A DNA stretch of 64,000 nucleotides from Rattus norvegicus (Eukaryota; Chordata; Mammalia; Rodentia; Muridae). The first letter of the stretch is position 1, and each line of letters begins with the position of its first letter. The stretch lies in contig NC_086025.1 of assembly GCF_036323735.1 (NCBI RefSeq), positions 106,257,688 to 106,321,687 on the forward strand. Reading direction: 5' to 3'. Under the pieces are notes generated by a model. The model saw only the letters and a program-made list of their open reading frames with translations. It made no database searches and was not told the origin of the DNA. This document shows positions 42,711 through 54,187 of the stretch, in pieces. A program made the translations under genes and the position numbers.

Positions 42711-45060
42711 GCTAAAGAATATTATCTGAAAGGTGGTCTCTGTGTAATGATCTAGAGACATAAGAAACATTGGAGGCAGAAAGGGTAACTTTAACCCAGT
42801 TGTTTTTGAAAAGGGGTATGAGATCTTCCAAAAAACACAGGAATAGATGGAATTATCTATAGGGTGATTTTCCAGGGGTGACTCTGGGCTTTAGATCAAG
42901 AATTGAGTGTGTCTGGTTCAGGAAGAGGATAATGCTGTCCTTGTGAACTCAAAGTCAATCTCGTTCTAGAAAAATGAATCCAAGAACTGAGACCTAATAG
43001 TGTAGTGACGGTGGGTGTGATAATGGGAATAAAATGGGGTTGGACTCATGGAGACAGGAGAGATTTGAAACCCAATGATTTTTAAAAATAGGCTTAATGT
43101 ACAGGGTGATCTGGGCAGGATGGTGAACCAGGAGAAGGCTTCGGTAGGTATCCCTGATGCAGAAAGGCAGAGAAAGGATTAACTAGGGTGAGTTCCATCA
43201 TGCAAAGAAATTTTATCCCAGAAGAAATAAGCAAGCCATTATGCAGAGATCTTAATATAATAAGGGGCACTCCAAGAAAAATTATGACCCAGGACAGGGT
43301 GTGCCTTAGAATGCCCTGATGAGTCACCACTTGATGAATTACCACTCATGTTTGATTGGAATGTCCTCTGAAGAATTTCATATCTTTTACTGATTCAGAG
43401 AAGTATTTTAACTGAGAAAAGCTTCTAGATTCTTTCAGAGCAGAATCCTGTCTCAGAACATCAAATCACAAACAAAGGAGGGCAAGAAATGGCTGTTTAT
43501 ACCTTTATACCCAAGATAATTTGGCTTGGGGTTTGAAACATTTTGATAGTCCACAATCATGGCGGTGTTCATCAACCTTGGTACGGCTTTTGTTGGGAAC
43601 CTTCAGTGCACAGCACCTCTGTTGTCCAAGCATCAAATGTTATGTGGAAGCTGTAGAAACTGACCTAATAGCATGACTGTTGCATGAGATAGTTAAAGGG
43701 AAGAAGAACAAGTAGCTGTGAGGAGAGAGGCCTGTGAGCGGGAGGAAGGTTTGGGTAGGGTAGAAGGTGAGAAAGTCTTTGGAATGTATAACAGATACTT
43801 GTAATACTGAAGAAACCTGGTATCACGGGTAGCCATATGTGCTTTCTCTTTGTGTAGACAGCAAGCCTCATAAGTTTTTGAGGAACTTTGGCTTTTATCT
43901 AACTATAAGAAATCCTCTTATGATCCAAGTTGAGCCCATTTTTTTAATATCTGGAGTGTCTTTTGGAGTATGGGGAATTGGAATTAGCTTTGAGCCTGAC
44001 AGAGGCCAAATATTCTATGTCTTCTTTTGCTATAAACTCATTCTTATAATCTGATAAAAAGGAAGCTGCCTGGGAAAAAGGCAATCTTCCAGAGAGAGGG
44101 AGGCAGTAGTTGGTAATACCATTGAGGAAGAAATCCTGAGGTCATATCAAATCTACTCTGTTTGCCATTATGACTCAGGTCTGACTTATTTTTACCTGGC
44201 CCTCTGTATTTTGTATACCACTTACATAATAGCATAATGTGAGTATTATATTTAAAGTTAAAATAAGGAAGATCATTGTGTGGCTGAAGAAGTAAGAACA
44301 TCTTAATCAACTGATTGTGTGTTCACTCAAGCTCCAGTTCTATCTCAGGACATTGACTTCTGACCTTGGGAATGTTAATTAGAGTCAACTTCCTTATACA
44401 TAGATTATCTAAGTTTTAAATTCTATAATACTTTTACAGAGTAATTTAATCTTTTAGTAGTGTTCTTGTTTGTCTATTCCCATGTTGGAGCAATCCTTTA
44501 TTTTAGGGGGAAATCTTATCCATAAAAACTATTTCCTTTCTCTTTAATCTTTATCGAAACCACATTTTATAACTATACATTTATATTCTAATTAAGTGGC
44601 TCCCTCTTTTTTTAAAAAAAGGTTCCTTGAAATTTTTACACATATATACCCACTATTTGCCTCCTCCATTTCTTCAGAGATTTTTCTCCAACCTACCCTC
44701 TCCCAATTTTATGTCTTCTTTCCTTTCTTAATAATGCACTAAGTCTCAATTACTGCTGTACACATGTGCAAGGATATGAGGCCCATTCACTGTCTTATTT
44801 TTGTTTGCAAGATCCTGAAAATACTTTTACTTTGAATAAAACAATTATATTTAAATGAAAGCCTGGGAAGCTGGGACTAAAATTGGGAAGCATAAACATT
44901 ATATTCCAAATAGCTAGCATTCATAAACACAGGCAAAATAAGTTACATCTGAAAGCGCACACAGTTAAGCCAGTGTAAAAGAGAAAATATATCGAGGTTA
45001 TAATAAGGCACATTAGCATCACCGGTAACCCTCCAGTCAGTTTTGTATGTCTTTAAGTGG
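42711..45060. other. Unassigned sequence
   Basis: No confident gene or repeat. Parts of 42711-44060 may be antisense retroelement interior, judging from the neighbouring LTR-like end and the ACATTTGATGC motif, but no protein motif supports this. 44340-45060 is AT-rich. Confidence 0.4.
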
Positions 45061-45064
45061 GTGA

Positions 45065-45220
45065 ACTAGGTTTTTATATTTTGGGGGGCAGGAAGATGAG
45101 GCAGGGTCTATCTACATCAGCCTAGCTGTCCTGAAACTCACCATGTAGACTTTAATCTGTCTGCCTCTGGTGCCCAAGTGCTAGTACTAAGATGTGTGGG
45201 CCACCATACCCAGCATGCTG
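45065..45220 (-). repeat. B1 SINE, antisense
   Basis: Antisense B1 (AGCCTAGCTGTCCTGAAACTC, TGGGCCACCATACCCAGC), diverged. Confidence 0.7.
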
Positions 45221-45335
45221 TTGTTTTTTTATGACCATTTTTTCCAGATTTTAAAAGTGTGTCATATCTTGGCTTGATAAATGTAAAGACACTGGAAATC
45301 TGTTGTTAGCAGCTAAAAATTACCTTAGAAGGCTA
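45221..45335. other. Unassigned spacer
   Basis: Nothing recognised between the B1 and the B2; the small repeat GGCTAGACTGATAGCTAGACTGAAGG near 45331-45365 is partly a local duplication. Confidence 0.4.
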
Positions 45336-45645
45336 GACTGATAGCTAGACTGAAGGCTAGACTGATGGCTCATTGGCTTAGAGCACTTTCTTCTCTTGCA
45401 AGGAACCAAGTTTGGGGGTTGGGGATTTAGCTCAGTGGTAGAGCACTTGCCTAGCAAGCGCAAGGCCCTGGCTTTGGTCCCCAGCTCCCGAAAAAAAAGA
45501 AAAGAAAAGAAAAGGAACCAAGTTTGATTAGAATACCCACATGGTGGCTCACAATCATCTGTGACTCCAGTTCCAGGGGCTCCAACACCTTGCTCTCAAT
45601 CCAAGGGCACCAGGCACTACAGGGAACATATAGATACATGCTAGC
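45336..45645 (+). repeat. B2-type SINE interrupted by an ID element
   Basis: The left part (TGATGGCTCATTGGCTTAGAGC) and the right part (CACATGGTGGCTCACAATC, GGCTCCAACACC) form one diverged tRNA-derived SINE of the B2/B3 type. It is split at 45414 by an ID insertion with a 15-bp duplication. Confidence 0.75.
45400..45526 (+). mobile_element. ID SINE (BC1-like, tRNA-Ala derived) with target-site duplication
   Basis: The ID body is 45415-45490 (GGGGTTGGGGATTTAGCTC ... CCCCAGCTCC), followed by an A-rich tail with GAAAA interruptions. A 15-bp perfect duplication, AAGGAACCAAGTTTG, occupies 45400-45414 and 45512-45526. ID elements derive from BC1 RNA / tRNA-Ala, carry an internal pol III promoter and depend on L1 enzymes. 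High copy number of such IDs is typical of rat. Confidence 0.95.
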
Positions 45646-45780
45646 AAAATTATATATATAATATATATTGTATATTATATTAAATGTATTTAAATATATA
45701 TAATATTAATTTTAATCATATATAAATGTATATAGAAATATATACCTATACATGCACACTTCTATACTCATGCACACATC
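45646..45780. repeat. AT-rich low-complexity tract
   Basis: Irregular TATA/ATTA repetition without a fixed unit. Confidence 0.8.
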
Positions 45781-47265
45781 TTAAAATTAAGCATATACCA
45801 AGACTAGTACTCAATAACTTTAAAAGATGTTTAAGTGAGGTAGATACAGATTCTGTTATTCAGTTTCTCTTAGGGTGTAAAATAAAAACAGTTACATGAA
45901 AACAATTATTACAAACACATTCTAACCCACTGGAATGTGGAAATACTTGTAAATATTTGTGAGCAGCGAAATAAGAAACTCAAAAAAAAAATCAAAAACC
46001 AAAAACCAAAAAACCCACCTAACACCACCATGTTTAATCACTGTTCCATTAACAAAATAAGCTACAAGATTTCTATCTAAAGGGCACAGAGCTTGATCCA
46101 GACTTTGAGAGAGGCCCAGTGAGAACAAAATCTAGCAAACGAAGTTTGCTGTGGAGCTTAGATCAGAAGAGTGAGGAAAGTTCTCACTTTCACAAAGAGG
46201 AAGGCAAAAAGGGGTGGTTTTTAGGTGTCTATAGGGAGACAGCCTTACCACTTCGAATAACTCTGCTGTGGAGAGGTGTGACATTGTTAAGCTGGAATCA
46301 TTTCTTTAAGTCATAGAGAAGCTATTTGGGACTCTTCAAATCAACTGAGATCAGTTTTCAGGATGTTTGCTAGCAACATTGGAAAGCAGGCCTTACAAAC
46401 TGTAATCAGCCATAAATCAGCTGTGAGGGAGAGTGGAACCTGCCTGACACCCTGAAGAGCCCTGAAACCAGGAGTCTGTGGACAGATCAAGCAGGAAGTC
46501 TGGCTAGAAATATGACATGTATAAATGCTGCCAGCCATACACCTGGGCCTCTCCATCCCACCACAAAAATATTCCTACATTGCTACCAACTGATAAATGC
46601 CAAGACAGAAAAGATAGGAGACCTGAAAGAGAGGTTTCTAGAAGGCAGCAAGCAAGCCCTTTCCCCTTAAACAGGGGCCAAATAGAATTTAGTTTTACCT
46701 TCCTTCCTTAGGTAACCAAGAAAGTGAGAGAAGGAAGTTTGACTATAAGAAGATCATTATCTACTACACAGAGTACAATCAATAGAAAAGGGGTAGATCC
46801 TTAGACATACAAAGTTAGTATCCACTAAGGATAGTAGAGACTCCTAATAGTGGCTATCTACTAGATATCCCATAGTCTGAGTCCAGTAGATCTGGAAAGA
46901 AAGAGAAGAGAGCAACCATCTTAATAACCTTAGAGTTCTCCACTGGAAGTGTGGCCATAACACAGTGATCAAACTCACATTCCAAGCATCTCAGACGTCT
47001 GATGTACTGAGCAAGCCTTAGACAGGTCACTGACTCAGTGCTAGTTTGTAATCAGTGTTATGGAAAGAGGTGTTCTTGTGAGCCTAGGGAGACTCATCAA
47101 AGGTCTACTGCTGAAGAGTACAGCAAACTTAATAAATAATGAATAATAAAAATTAAAAGAAGGGTACTAAGGACCAGCCTTGGCTTCAACCAGGGTTCCT
47201 GAGAAAGGGCTGTTTGGAAGTGCAAAAGTTGCTCTAAGTCAGTGATAGGTGCAACCTGACAGCTC
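45781..47265. other. Unassigned sequence
   Basis: No gene or repeat family recognised, apart from an A-rich tract (45983-46012). Confidence 0.45.
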
Positions 47266-47690
47266 TATAGTCTGCTCAAGATAGCTCCTTAGACAACTTT
47301 GTAGATAGCTCTTGGCTCTGTAGTCTTCTCAAGATAGCTCTCTGCTCAGGATAGCTCTCTATATTTGAGATAGCTCTTTCTGACTTTGGTCAGAAAACCT
47401 GTTAGAATAAAAATCTAAAAGAACTATAATAACTCTTTAGGACAGCTTTTCTGACCAAAGTCAGAAAAACCACAAAAAAAAAAAAAAACCTAAAAGAACT
47501 ATGCTAGTTCTCCAAACAACTCTTTCTAAGTAGTTCTCTTTTGCAGACCAAAGCCTGGCTCTTTTATTTGCATATCAATTCAACCATATACCCCAGTTTC
47601 CCTTTTGATTACCCCACAAATTAGAATTTGTGCTCTTAGCCCCTTGATTCATAGAAAAAGACAACAAGTATATTTTAAAACATAGCAACT
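47266..47690 (-). repeat. LTR-like segment with short tandem repeats and an inverted repeat
   Basis: Five GATAGCTC motifs (47280-47376) are followed by a 21-bp perfect inverted repeat (arms 47377-47397 and 47447-47467). CTAAAAGAACTAT also occurs twice (47415-47427, 47490-47502). Dense short repeats of this kind occur in U3 regions of rodent LTRs. On the minus strand, a TTATTTG/GCAAATAAAAG region near 47565 could serve as a polyadenylation signal. Family unknown. Confidence 0.4.
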
Positions 47691-47890
47691 CAGAGATCTA
47701 CCTACCTTTGTAATCAGAAACAGTAAGCTTAATTGGGTGGGATCTTGCTCTGAAATCACCATTCCCACCATGCCTGGACCTTAACCTTCTCTATCCCACA
47801 CTGACCTTAAACTCAGAAGTCTGCCTGCATTTGTAAAGAACTCCTTCAGTTCCTGGCACCCCTTTAACGATTGTTTTTTAACAATTCATT
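47691..47890 (-). repeat. Possible degenerate copy of the ERVL-type internal region
   Basis: The order of motifs echoes the inverted copy at 20950-21110: an antisense B1 end (CAGAGATCTACCTACC), then TTGGGTGGGATCTTGC, then CTTCAGTTCCTGGCACCCCTTT. A second antisense B1 stretch (CCTTAAACTCAGAAGTCTGCC) lies between. Similarity is partial. Confidence 0.35.
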
Positions 47891-49019
47891 TCCCTTTATT
47901 GACACATTAGTGCAGCTGACTCTGTTCTTTCAGGTCCATGAAGCTCCTCATACAATTCATACTGTATCCTTATATTTTGCACAGTTGAGAAATCCTGTTT
48001 ATCTATTCTTGAACTTACGTTTTCAGAGTTCTTTCCAACAGCCTTAAGGGCTCTCCTGAAGATTACATTGTTCACCACCTTGCTGAGGAATACCAGATAC
48101 CCCCTTGTCTCCCTGACTCAGATGGTTTCTAATTATCGTAGAGTCATTAACCTTGGCGGAAGAATATTCCCTGATAATATTGGCATGGAAAATATTTCCC
48201 CTAGAAAAAATATGAAGTGGATTATATATATATCATTATACAAATGAGACTTATACCTAGCTTCTGTCAACATTTGTGGAGGCTTACACCCTGCTGGTTG
48301 TGCTCTAGGGGTGGGAACTCTGTCATGCCATCCCTTCCACAGCCATATAGGACTTGGCAGAGAGATTATTTAATCAACCTATGAAATATTTCTGAAATAG
48401 TCCAGCAGGAGCTATCATGAAACTAAAAAGCTAAGATTTGGTAATTGTTCAGTCTATGAGTGTAGGACTATGAGTCTATGAGTCTAGCACTGCAACAATG
48501 CTGATACACTACCAAAGCCTGTAGAGTTCCTGGAGACCACTGGTCCTCAGTCCATAGTGGAAGTCCAGAAAAGATTGCTCTAGCCTCAGTGAAGGAATCA
48601 ATAGTGGCAACAACAGGATAAAGTGACTTGGTGATTAGGAAATCAAGCAAGTGAAGGGCAATCCTATTCCCTCATCCACAACCTTTATATACAACCAAGA
48701 AAATTCTCAACAGAAGCACTCACAGGCCAACCTGGTATATACAGTTCAATTATAGCTCCCTGCTAAGTGACTCTAAATTGTGTCAAGATGATATTAGAAA
48801 TCAAGTTTCATGTTCACTAAATGTGAACATGTATACCGCTCACTGGATAGGTGCTAAGAGGTTCAGATGTCTTGTTTCATGTTGTTTCATAAGAAATATA
48901 TATACATATATATTTATGTATTTTTATATATATAAATGTAACTATAATAATGTAACTATAATAATCATTTCACTACATCAAACATACTACATGTTTTAAA
49001 TGCAATCAATAAATTAAAA
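47891..49019. other. Unassigned sequence with a TA-rich tract
   Basis: TA-rich repetition at about 48895-48945. No gene recognised. Confidence 0.5.
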
Positions 49020-49870
49020 ATACAATCCAAGACCAACAAGCGAAAAGATGTTATATCTCAATGCATTAACAAACTATTCAGATGAAATTAAACACCTACA
49101 ATACCACCCAAAAAAACCCAAAATTTCTGTGTAACAAATTTAACCAAGAGAAAGATCTGTACTCTTAATATCTATGAAAGAAAATGAAGAAACAAACAAA
49201 CAAAAAACCCCTAAATATCCAACTGATTGGTGGATACAGAAAATATTAAATGATAGTTGATTCTGTATTAACATTTTAATGTTCTGACATGATAGAGTAT
49301 CCTGTTAAAATAATTCCAAGAGAGTGAGAAGCATTTATAATTGCTGTATAATATTCCCTTATTATAATATATTGCAGTGCCCTATTCAATATAATTATTT
49401 ATATGTGTATGTATACACACATATATACACACATACACACACATATGCACACATATAAGGATGAATTTTATTCATTCTTAAAACCCTACTATTTGCAGCA
49501 GTGCAGATAAGAACTTAGAACATTGTACTTGGTGACATAAAATCTTAGAAGCATAAGCATGCATGTGGGTGTAAAGAAAGCATTTTAACTCTCCAAAGTA
49601 GAGTAGAACCATAGGTACTGGGAGATGAGGGGTCAGCTATACAGCTAAATAGGTCCCAAAGAGCTAACCTTTGACATGGAGATTCTAATTAACACTGTGT
49701 TATATGCTTGGAGTCTGTTAAGGGGTGGCCAGGTTTTAAGTATGATACAGGAACAGTGTGGAATGATGAGTATGTTAATTAGTTTCGTTGTGGTGATGTA
49801 TTTTTATGAAGCCATGTGGTTCATGCATGTGTTCTCATTTGTCAAGTATGCCTCAATAAAACTGGACCCA
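49020..49870 (+). repeat. Ancient sense L1 (L1M-type) 3' end
   Basis: About 49320-49870 preserves an old mammalian L1 3' end order: a site like TTATTCATTCTTAAAACCC, GTAGAGTAGAACCATAGG, and the terminal TATGCCTCAATAAAACTGGA. A CA/TA tract at 49400-49460 expanded within it. The first 300 bp are less certain. Confidence 0.55.
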
Positions 49871-50765
49871 CATTAGCATACAGCCATTATTGTGGTTTGA
49901 ACTACTTTTTGAAAACTTACAAGGATTTTGTTGCTGGCCTTTTAGGATCTGTGATGCTTAGCAGATGTGCGCAGCAGAGCCAGTTAAGCCATGGCTGGAG
50001 ACGTGCAGGGTCTTTGAACCCCAGGCATTTATCAGTTCACACAGATATACACAAAGCCATAGAAACTATTTTTAATGTCTATGCATACTAACTTTGGGTT
50101 TGGCATTTGAGTCCAGTCATTTGAGTATTTCTTGCTAGTGGCACATCTGCCTGAGATGCCAACACTGGGGGTCACTGCAAAGAGGCAGACTACCAGAGAA
50201 TTCAGCTCCATAGTCTTTCTGTGTGTCTGCTTTGGATTTTGTGAAGAATTTGATGCCAGCCAGGACAGTGAACAACACTACTTTGCAGACCACTGGATAT
50301 TTCTGTTTGCCCTTGGATGGCTGACATTGTAAACTGAAGCCTTTGCTGTCTTCCTATCAACAGCCATGTTTCCCATTTGGAGTATCCTTTAGCTCTGATT
50401 ACATAAGTAGGCAAAGTTCTGTGTCCAGATGGGATTAATAAATTAGATTACAGTGCCTCTTGAAGTCAATGAGTTCTCCTCTAATTGGCTTATAGAGATA
50501 AAGAAGCACTCATATGAATAGACTATCCTTCAAGTATTCCAGGAAAACCAGAAAATTGAAATGTAATACTTTTAGTACAAAAGGTATTCCTGAGAGGCCA
50601 ACTCAAAGAAAATAGAGAGACAACTGGAAGCTTTCCAGAGACCTGAAAACCATGTGTCCAATAAGGGAGTACGTGCCCCAGGTCTGTGAAGGCCTCTGAC
50701 AATTCAACAAAGAGGAGACAGGCCAAGTTAAAATCGGCCAAGGACTTGGAAAATTCTTCCAGCTG
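49871..50765. other. Unassigned sequence
   Basis: No gene or repeat recognised; frames are under 95 codons without motifs. Confidence 0.5.
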
Positions 50766-51194
50766 TTATTTTTCAATTGATCACATGACCAATAAACACA
50801 CTGAGAGATGATCAAAATCAGTCATCAGAGACATGTAGATTAATATCACAAGGTGGCAACTGGACATCTACCAGTAACTGATACCAATGATAAGGAGACA
50901 TGTGGGCCTTATTAGAAGGGAAGTTAGCCTCTTCTTCAAATCTTAATCTGTATAATTATGACCCAGCAGTGTTCCTAGCTGTTGTCTAAAAGAAATAGAA
51001 AATGGCATTTGTAGACAGACCCTATGTTGGTGGTCATAGTGGCCTTGTTCATAATAGCTACAATGGGGTAATGGCCCAAGTGTTCATCCACTAATGAATA
51101 GAGATGCCAAATACATATGCAAGGGAATGCTGTCAAACAATAAGAAAGCTATAATACCAGCTTTAGTGCACAGATGAACCTTGAAGGAATCTTG
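50766..51194 (+). repeat. Ancient sense L1 fragment (ORF2 end)
   Basis: ACACTGAGAGATGATCAAAATC, ATTATGACCCAGCAGTGTTCC and GTTCATAATAGC belong to an old L1 ORF2 C-terminal region. The B2 that follows interrupts it. Confidence 0.6.
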
Positions 51195-51428
51195 GACCTA
51201 GACAGATGGCTCAGCAGTTAAAAGCACTGGCTACTCTTCCAAAGGTTTGTTTGCTTGGTTTGTTTCCCAGCACCCATATGGTAGCTCATACCCACCTGCA
51301 ATTCTAGCTCCAGGGCATCAGACAGCCTTGTCTGGCTGCTGAAGGTATTACATGCATATGGTGCCTAGGTGTGTATGAAGCAAAATAACCAAACAAATAA
51401 AATAAAAATAAAATAAATCTTAAAAGGG
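51195..51428 (+). repeat. B2 SINE
   Basis: tRNA-derived SINE in sense orientation: AGACAGATGGCTCAGCAGTTA (A-box region), CCCAGCACCCATATGG, CTCTAGCTCCAGGGCATC-like middle, and an AATAAAA-rich tail ending AAATCTTAAAA. Fairly well preserved. Confidence 0.85.
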
Positions 51429-51934
51429 ACAGAATCAGATGTGTATATATAAGAAACAAGTCTGTTCCTATAAAAGGTCTAAGAGAGAAGTTCAGTGGAA
51501 TCAGAAAGGAGTTTAGGGATTGCTCAGAGTTGTGGGAGGGTATAGAGTTTCCTTAAGATGACAAGATGTTACAACGTTACATTGTGGCCATTTTTATACC
51601 ACTATATGGATATAACAAAAACACTTATTATACACTTTACACCTAAACCAGTTATTCTTTGTGTTTTATTTCAAAAAACTAAAAATATTTTAAAATTTAA
51701 TTTAAATAGATTCACATTTAGGTAAATACTACCCATTGAAACCATTTTTATCTTAATAGGAATAAGCTTTATATTTTGATTTATCAGTATTTGGTAAAAT
51801 TAGAATATATTTTTATTCTACTTTGAATATGTTCTTCCTAAACAAATATAGGTCTATGGACCAAATAATTGACACTCCTGTGTCTATGAATAACATAAAT
51901 CAATGTAGAGCTTGCCCGAATGGTTTCATATAAC
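51429..51934 (+). repeat. Ancient L1 3' end continued, then unassigned
   Basis: About 51480-51660 (AAGTTCAGTGGAATCAGAAAGG, GGTTACATTGTGG-like, ACACTTTACACCTAAACC) appears to be the 3' end of the L1 begun at 50766. Sequence after 51670 is unassigned. Confidence 0.45.
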
Positions 51935-52050
51935 CTAGACTGGTCCCAAACTTATTTTATAGCCAAGGATGACCTCAAACTCCTGATCCTCTTGTTTCTA
52001 ACTCCCAAGTGTGGGGATTATAGGTTATGCCATCACACCAGTCTCAAATC
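51935..52050 (-). repeat. Old B1-type SINE, antisense
   Basis: GATGACCTCAAACTCCTGATCC and GTGGGGATTATAGGTTATGCC are an antisense 7SL-derived SINE, strongly diverged. Confidence 0.6.
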
Positions 52051-52259
52051 TGTGTTTGAATCAAACCATTACAATTAAAATATTGTATTTTTGGCATTAT
52101 GTTATACTTTGTTGGTTTGATGGTAAGTTCCAAGCTCTTCAGTTTACTAAACTAAACTGAGTAAAGTAAGGCTATTCATCAGGATGTCCGTGTTATTCCT
52201 AAACAGAATAGAAGTATTCAAATGCAACATGACTTAGCATTAATTTGAACTTGAAATTT

Positions 52260-52425
52260 TGCTTCTCTTTGTTTGTTTTTCAAGACAGGGTTTCTCTGTG
52301 TATCCCTGGCTCTCCTAGAATTCACTTTGTAGACCAGGCTTTCCTAGAACTCACAGCGATCTGCTTGTTTCTTCCTTCCAACGATTGGAATTAAAAGCAT
52401 TCACTACCACTGTCCAGCACACTTT
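52260..52425 (-). repeat. B1 SINE, antisense
   Basis: Starts with a TTTGTTTTTCAAGACAGGG tail region and contains TAGACCAGGCTTTCCTAG and a CACTACCACTGTCCAGCA end. Confidence 0.8.
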
Positions 52426-52838
52426 TGCTTCTTAAAATATTCAAAGAACTATTCTTTCTGTGGTATGTAAAATCATTTTGGGACCTTGAATATATAAGAG
52501 ATGCATGTGCTTCCTGGTCCAAGCCTGGAGTGTAAGGGTAGATGTGACTGGGTAGCAAGGTTGAATGGTGGACAATTCCAATGGCACAGCACATAGACAA
52601 TGACTGCAAATATGCTTGTTCTAAGAAAAAAAGTGATTCTTGTCCTGGAACAGTGTGTTCAGGTTATTTTTGTTCTGCAAATTTCTTTGCAATCTTCAAA
52701 TTCTTCTTCAGTTTTCCCATGTCTATGTGTGTTTTGTACACATTTCGCATATGTACAGGGGCTAGCAGATGATGGCAGGAGTCAATCTCAATCACCCTTC
52801 TAACTTGTTCACTGAGCCAGACTCTCTCAATCAAACCC
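52426..52838. other. Unassigned sequence
   Basis: Two overlapping plus frames at 52581-52803 encode hydrophobic, Phe/Cys-rich stretches but have no recognised family; probably chance. Confidence 0.45.
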
Positions 52839-53025
52839 AGAGCTAGGTAGTTTGCCTAGGAAATCACTTGCCTCCATTTTATAAGGCTGGAATTACAAAT
52901 GAGCTGAGATATCCACTCTACCCCTGAAGTCACTGGGTAGCCAAGGATGACATGGATTGTAGAAATTAAAATTCAAGTTCTCAATCTTGCAACAAGTGAG
53001 CCATCTCTCCAGTATCTACCCTGTT
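52839..53025 (-). repeat. Old tRNA-derived SINE, antisense
   Basis: Ends with AACAAGTGAGCCATCTCTCCAG, the antisense A-box head typical of B2/B3/B4-type rodent SINEs. The body is diverged. Confidence 0.55.
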
Positions 53026-53059
53026 TAAAATGTTTCTAAAAAAGTATTTGTTTTCTTCG

Positions 53060-53254
53060 TGCATGCCTTGGTGTATGTATGTGCACCATGAATGTGCAGG
53101 TGCCCACTGAGCACCAGAAGAGGGCATTAGATCACCTGGAACTGGAGCTAAATAGGCAATTTTGAGCTTCCTGGTGTTGGTGCTGGGAACTGACCCTGGA
53201 TCTTCTGCAATAATATGGATGCCTAACCCCTGAGTCTTTTCTCCAGCCCCATTC
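53060..53254 (-). repeat. B3 SINE, antisense
   Basis: GTGTATGTATGTGCACCATG, AGCACCAGAAGAGGGCATTAG, TGGTGCTGGGAACTGACCC and a CTTTTCTCCAGCCCC end make this a B3/B2-type element in antisense. Confidence 0.75.
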
Positions 53255-53394
53255 TTCACATTCTTGATGATTCCCTTATTAAAAGTCCAATCTGTGATTC
53301 TTTGGGAAATTATCTGACAAAACTTGTGGCTGATTGGACAAATGAAATGTCTTTTCGTCTCTATGGATACTGCCAAGTCAACAGGACCAGCCTT

Positions 53395-53805
53395 TCTCTG
53401 GAATAAGAGTAATGACTTGTTGGAGATAATTCATCAAAAGCAGAGTGTTGTTGGGATTTGAAACATTCCTCCCAAAGGCTGGTAATGCTAAAGATACAGT
53501 CCCTAGTGTTATTGGAAGATGGTGCAAACTTTAGTAGGTGCATGTATTTGGAAGAAACAAACCACTGGCCATGGGCTTTTGAAGGGTCCCTGATCTGTTC
53601 CTCCACCCACTTATGCTTCTTGGCCACTATGAGGGGAGCAGATACTCTACCACTCATTCCTATCATGACATTCTACCTTAGTGCTATCCAGAAACATGGA
53701 AGCCAGTGGCCATGAACTGAACCCTCTGAAACCAGGAGTCAAAATAAACTTTTCCTTCTTTAACTTGACTTTCTTAGAAACTCTGTCACAGTGATGAAAA
53801 GCTCA
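53395..53805 (+). repeat. Rodent ERVL-MaLR-like LTR
   Basis: Contains TATTGGAAGATGGTGCAAAC, GAACTGAACCCTCTGAAACC, and AAAATAAACTTTTCCTTCTTTAA followed by GATGAAAAGCTCACATAG. This is the closing pattern of a MaLR-type LTR with its polyadenylation signal. The start is uncertain and the family name is not assigned. Confidence 0.5.
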
Positions 53806-54055
53806 CATAGGAGGTGGCCGGGAAAACCATTTTGTAAGAAACCTGTGGGAAAGCGTCTTGGACACTTCCTTATGTGTTGCATTCTGATTTCATAAAATAA
53901 CTTTCAAAACTCTGTTGGTGCTAGGTGACTGGTAGCAATGCTGGTGAACAGAGGTGTAAGCCTGTCTCCAGCACTTTGCTCTCTGAAGTACAGAATGAAC
54001 AATTGAATACAGAGACACACCTTAACGTGTATGTCTTAGTGTGAAGAAAGGTCAC

Positions 54056-54187
54056 CCCCAACACTCTGTAACCTTGGTTGTCCTGAAACTCACTTTGTAG
54101 ACCAGGCTGGCCTCGAACTCAGAATTCTGTCTACCTTTGCCTTCTAAGTTCTGGGATTAAAGGTGTACACCACCACCACCCAGCTTC
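54056..54187 (-). repeat. B1 SINE, antisense
   Basis: GTAGACCAGGCTGGCCTCGAAC and GTTCTGGGATTAAAGGTGTAC are close to consensus. The CACCACCACCCAGC end is intact, while the tail side is truncated. Confidence 0.85.

Noticed and set aside
45415..45490. tRNA-like sequence with A and B boxes
   Set aside because: It is an ID SINE with an A-rich tail and target-site duplication, not a tRNA gene; the same holds at 56402-56476.
53361..53666. Overlapping frames of 85-101 codons
   Set aside because: They lie within a MaLR-like LTR, which has no genes; no protein features are seen.
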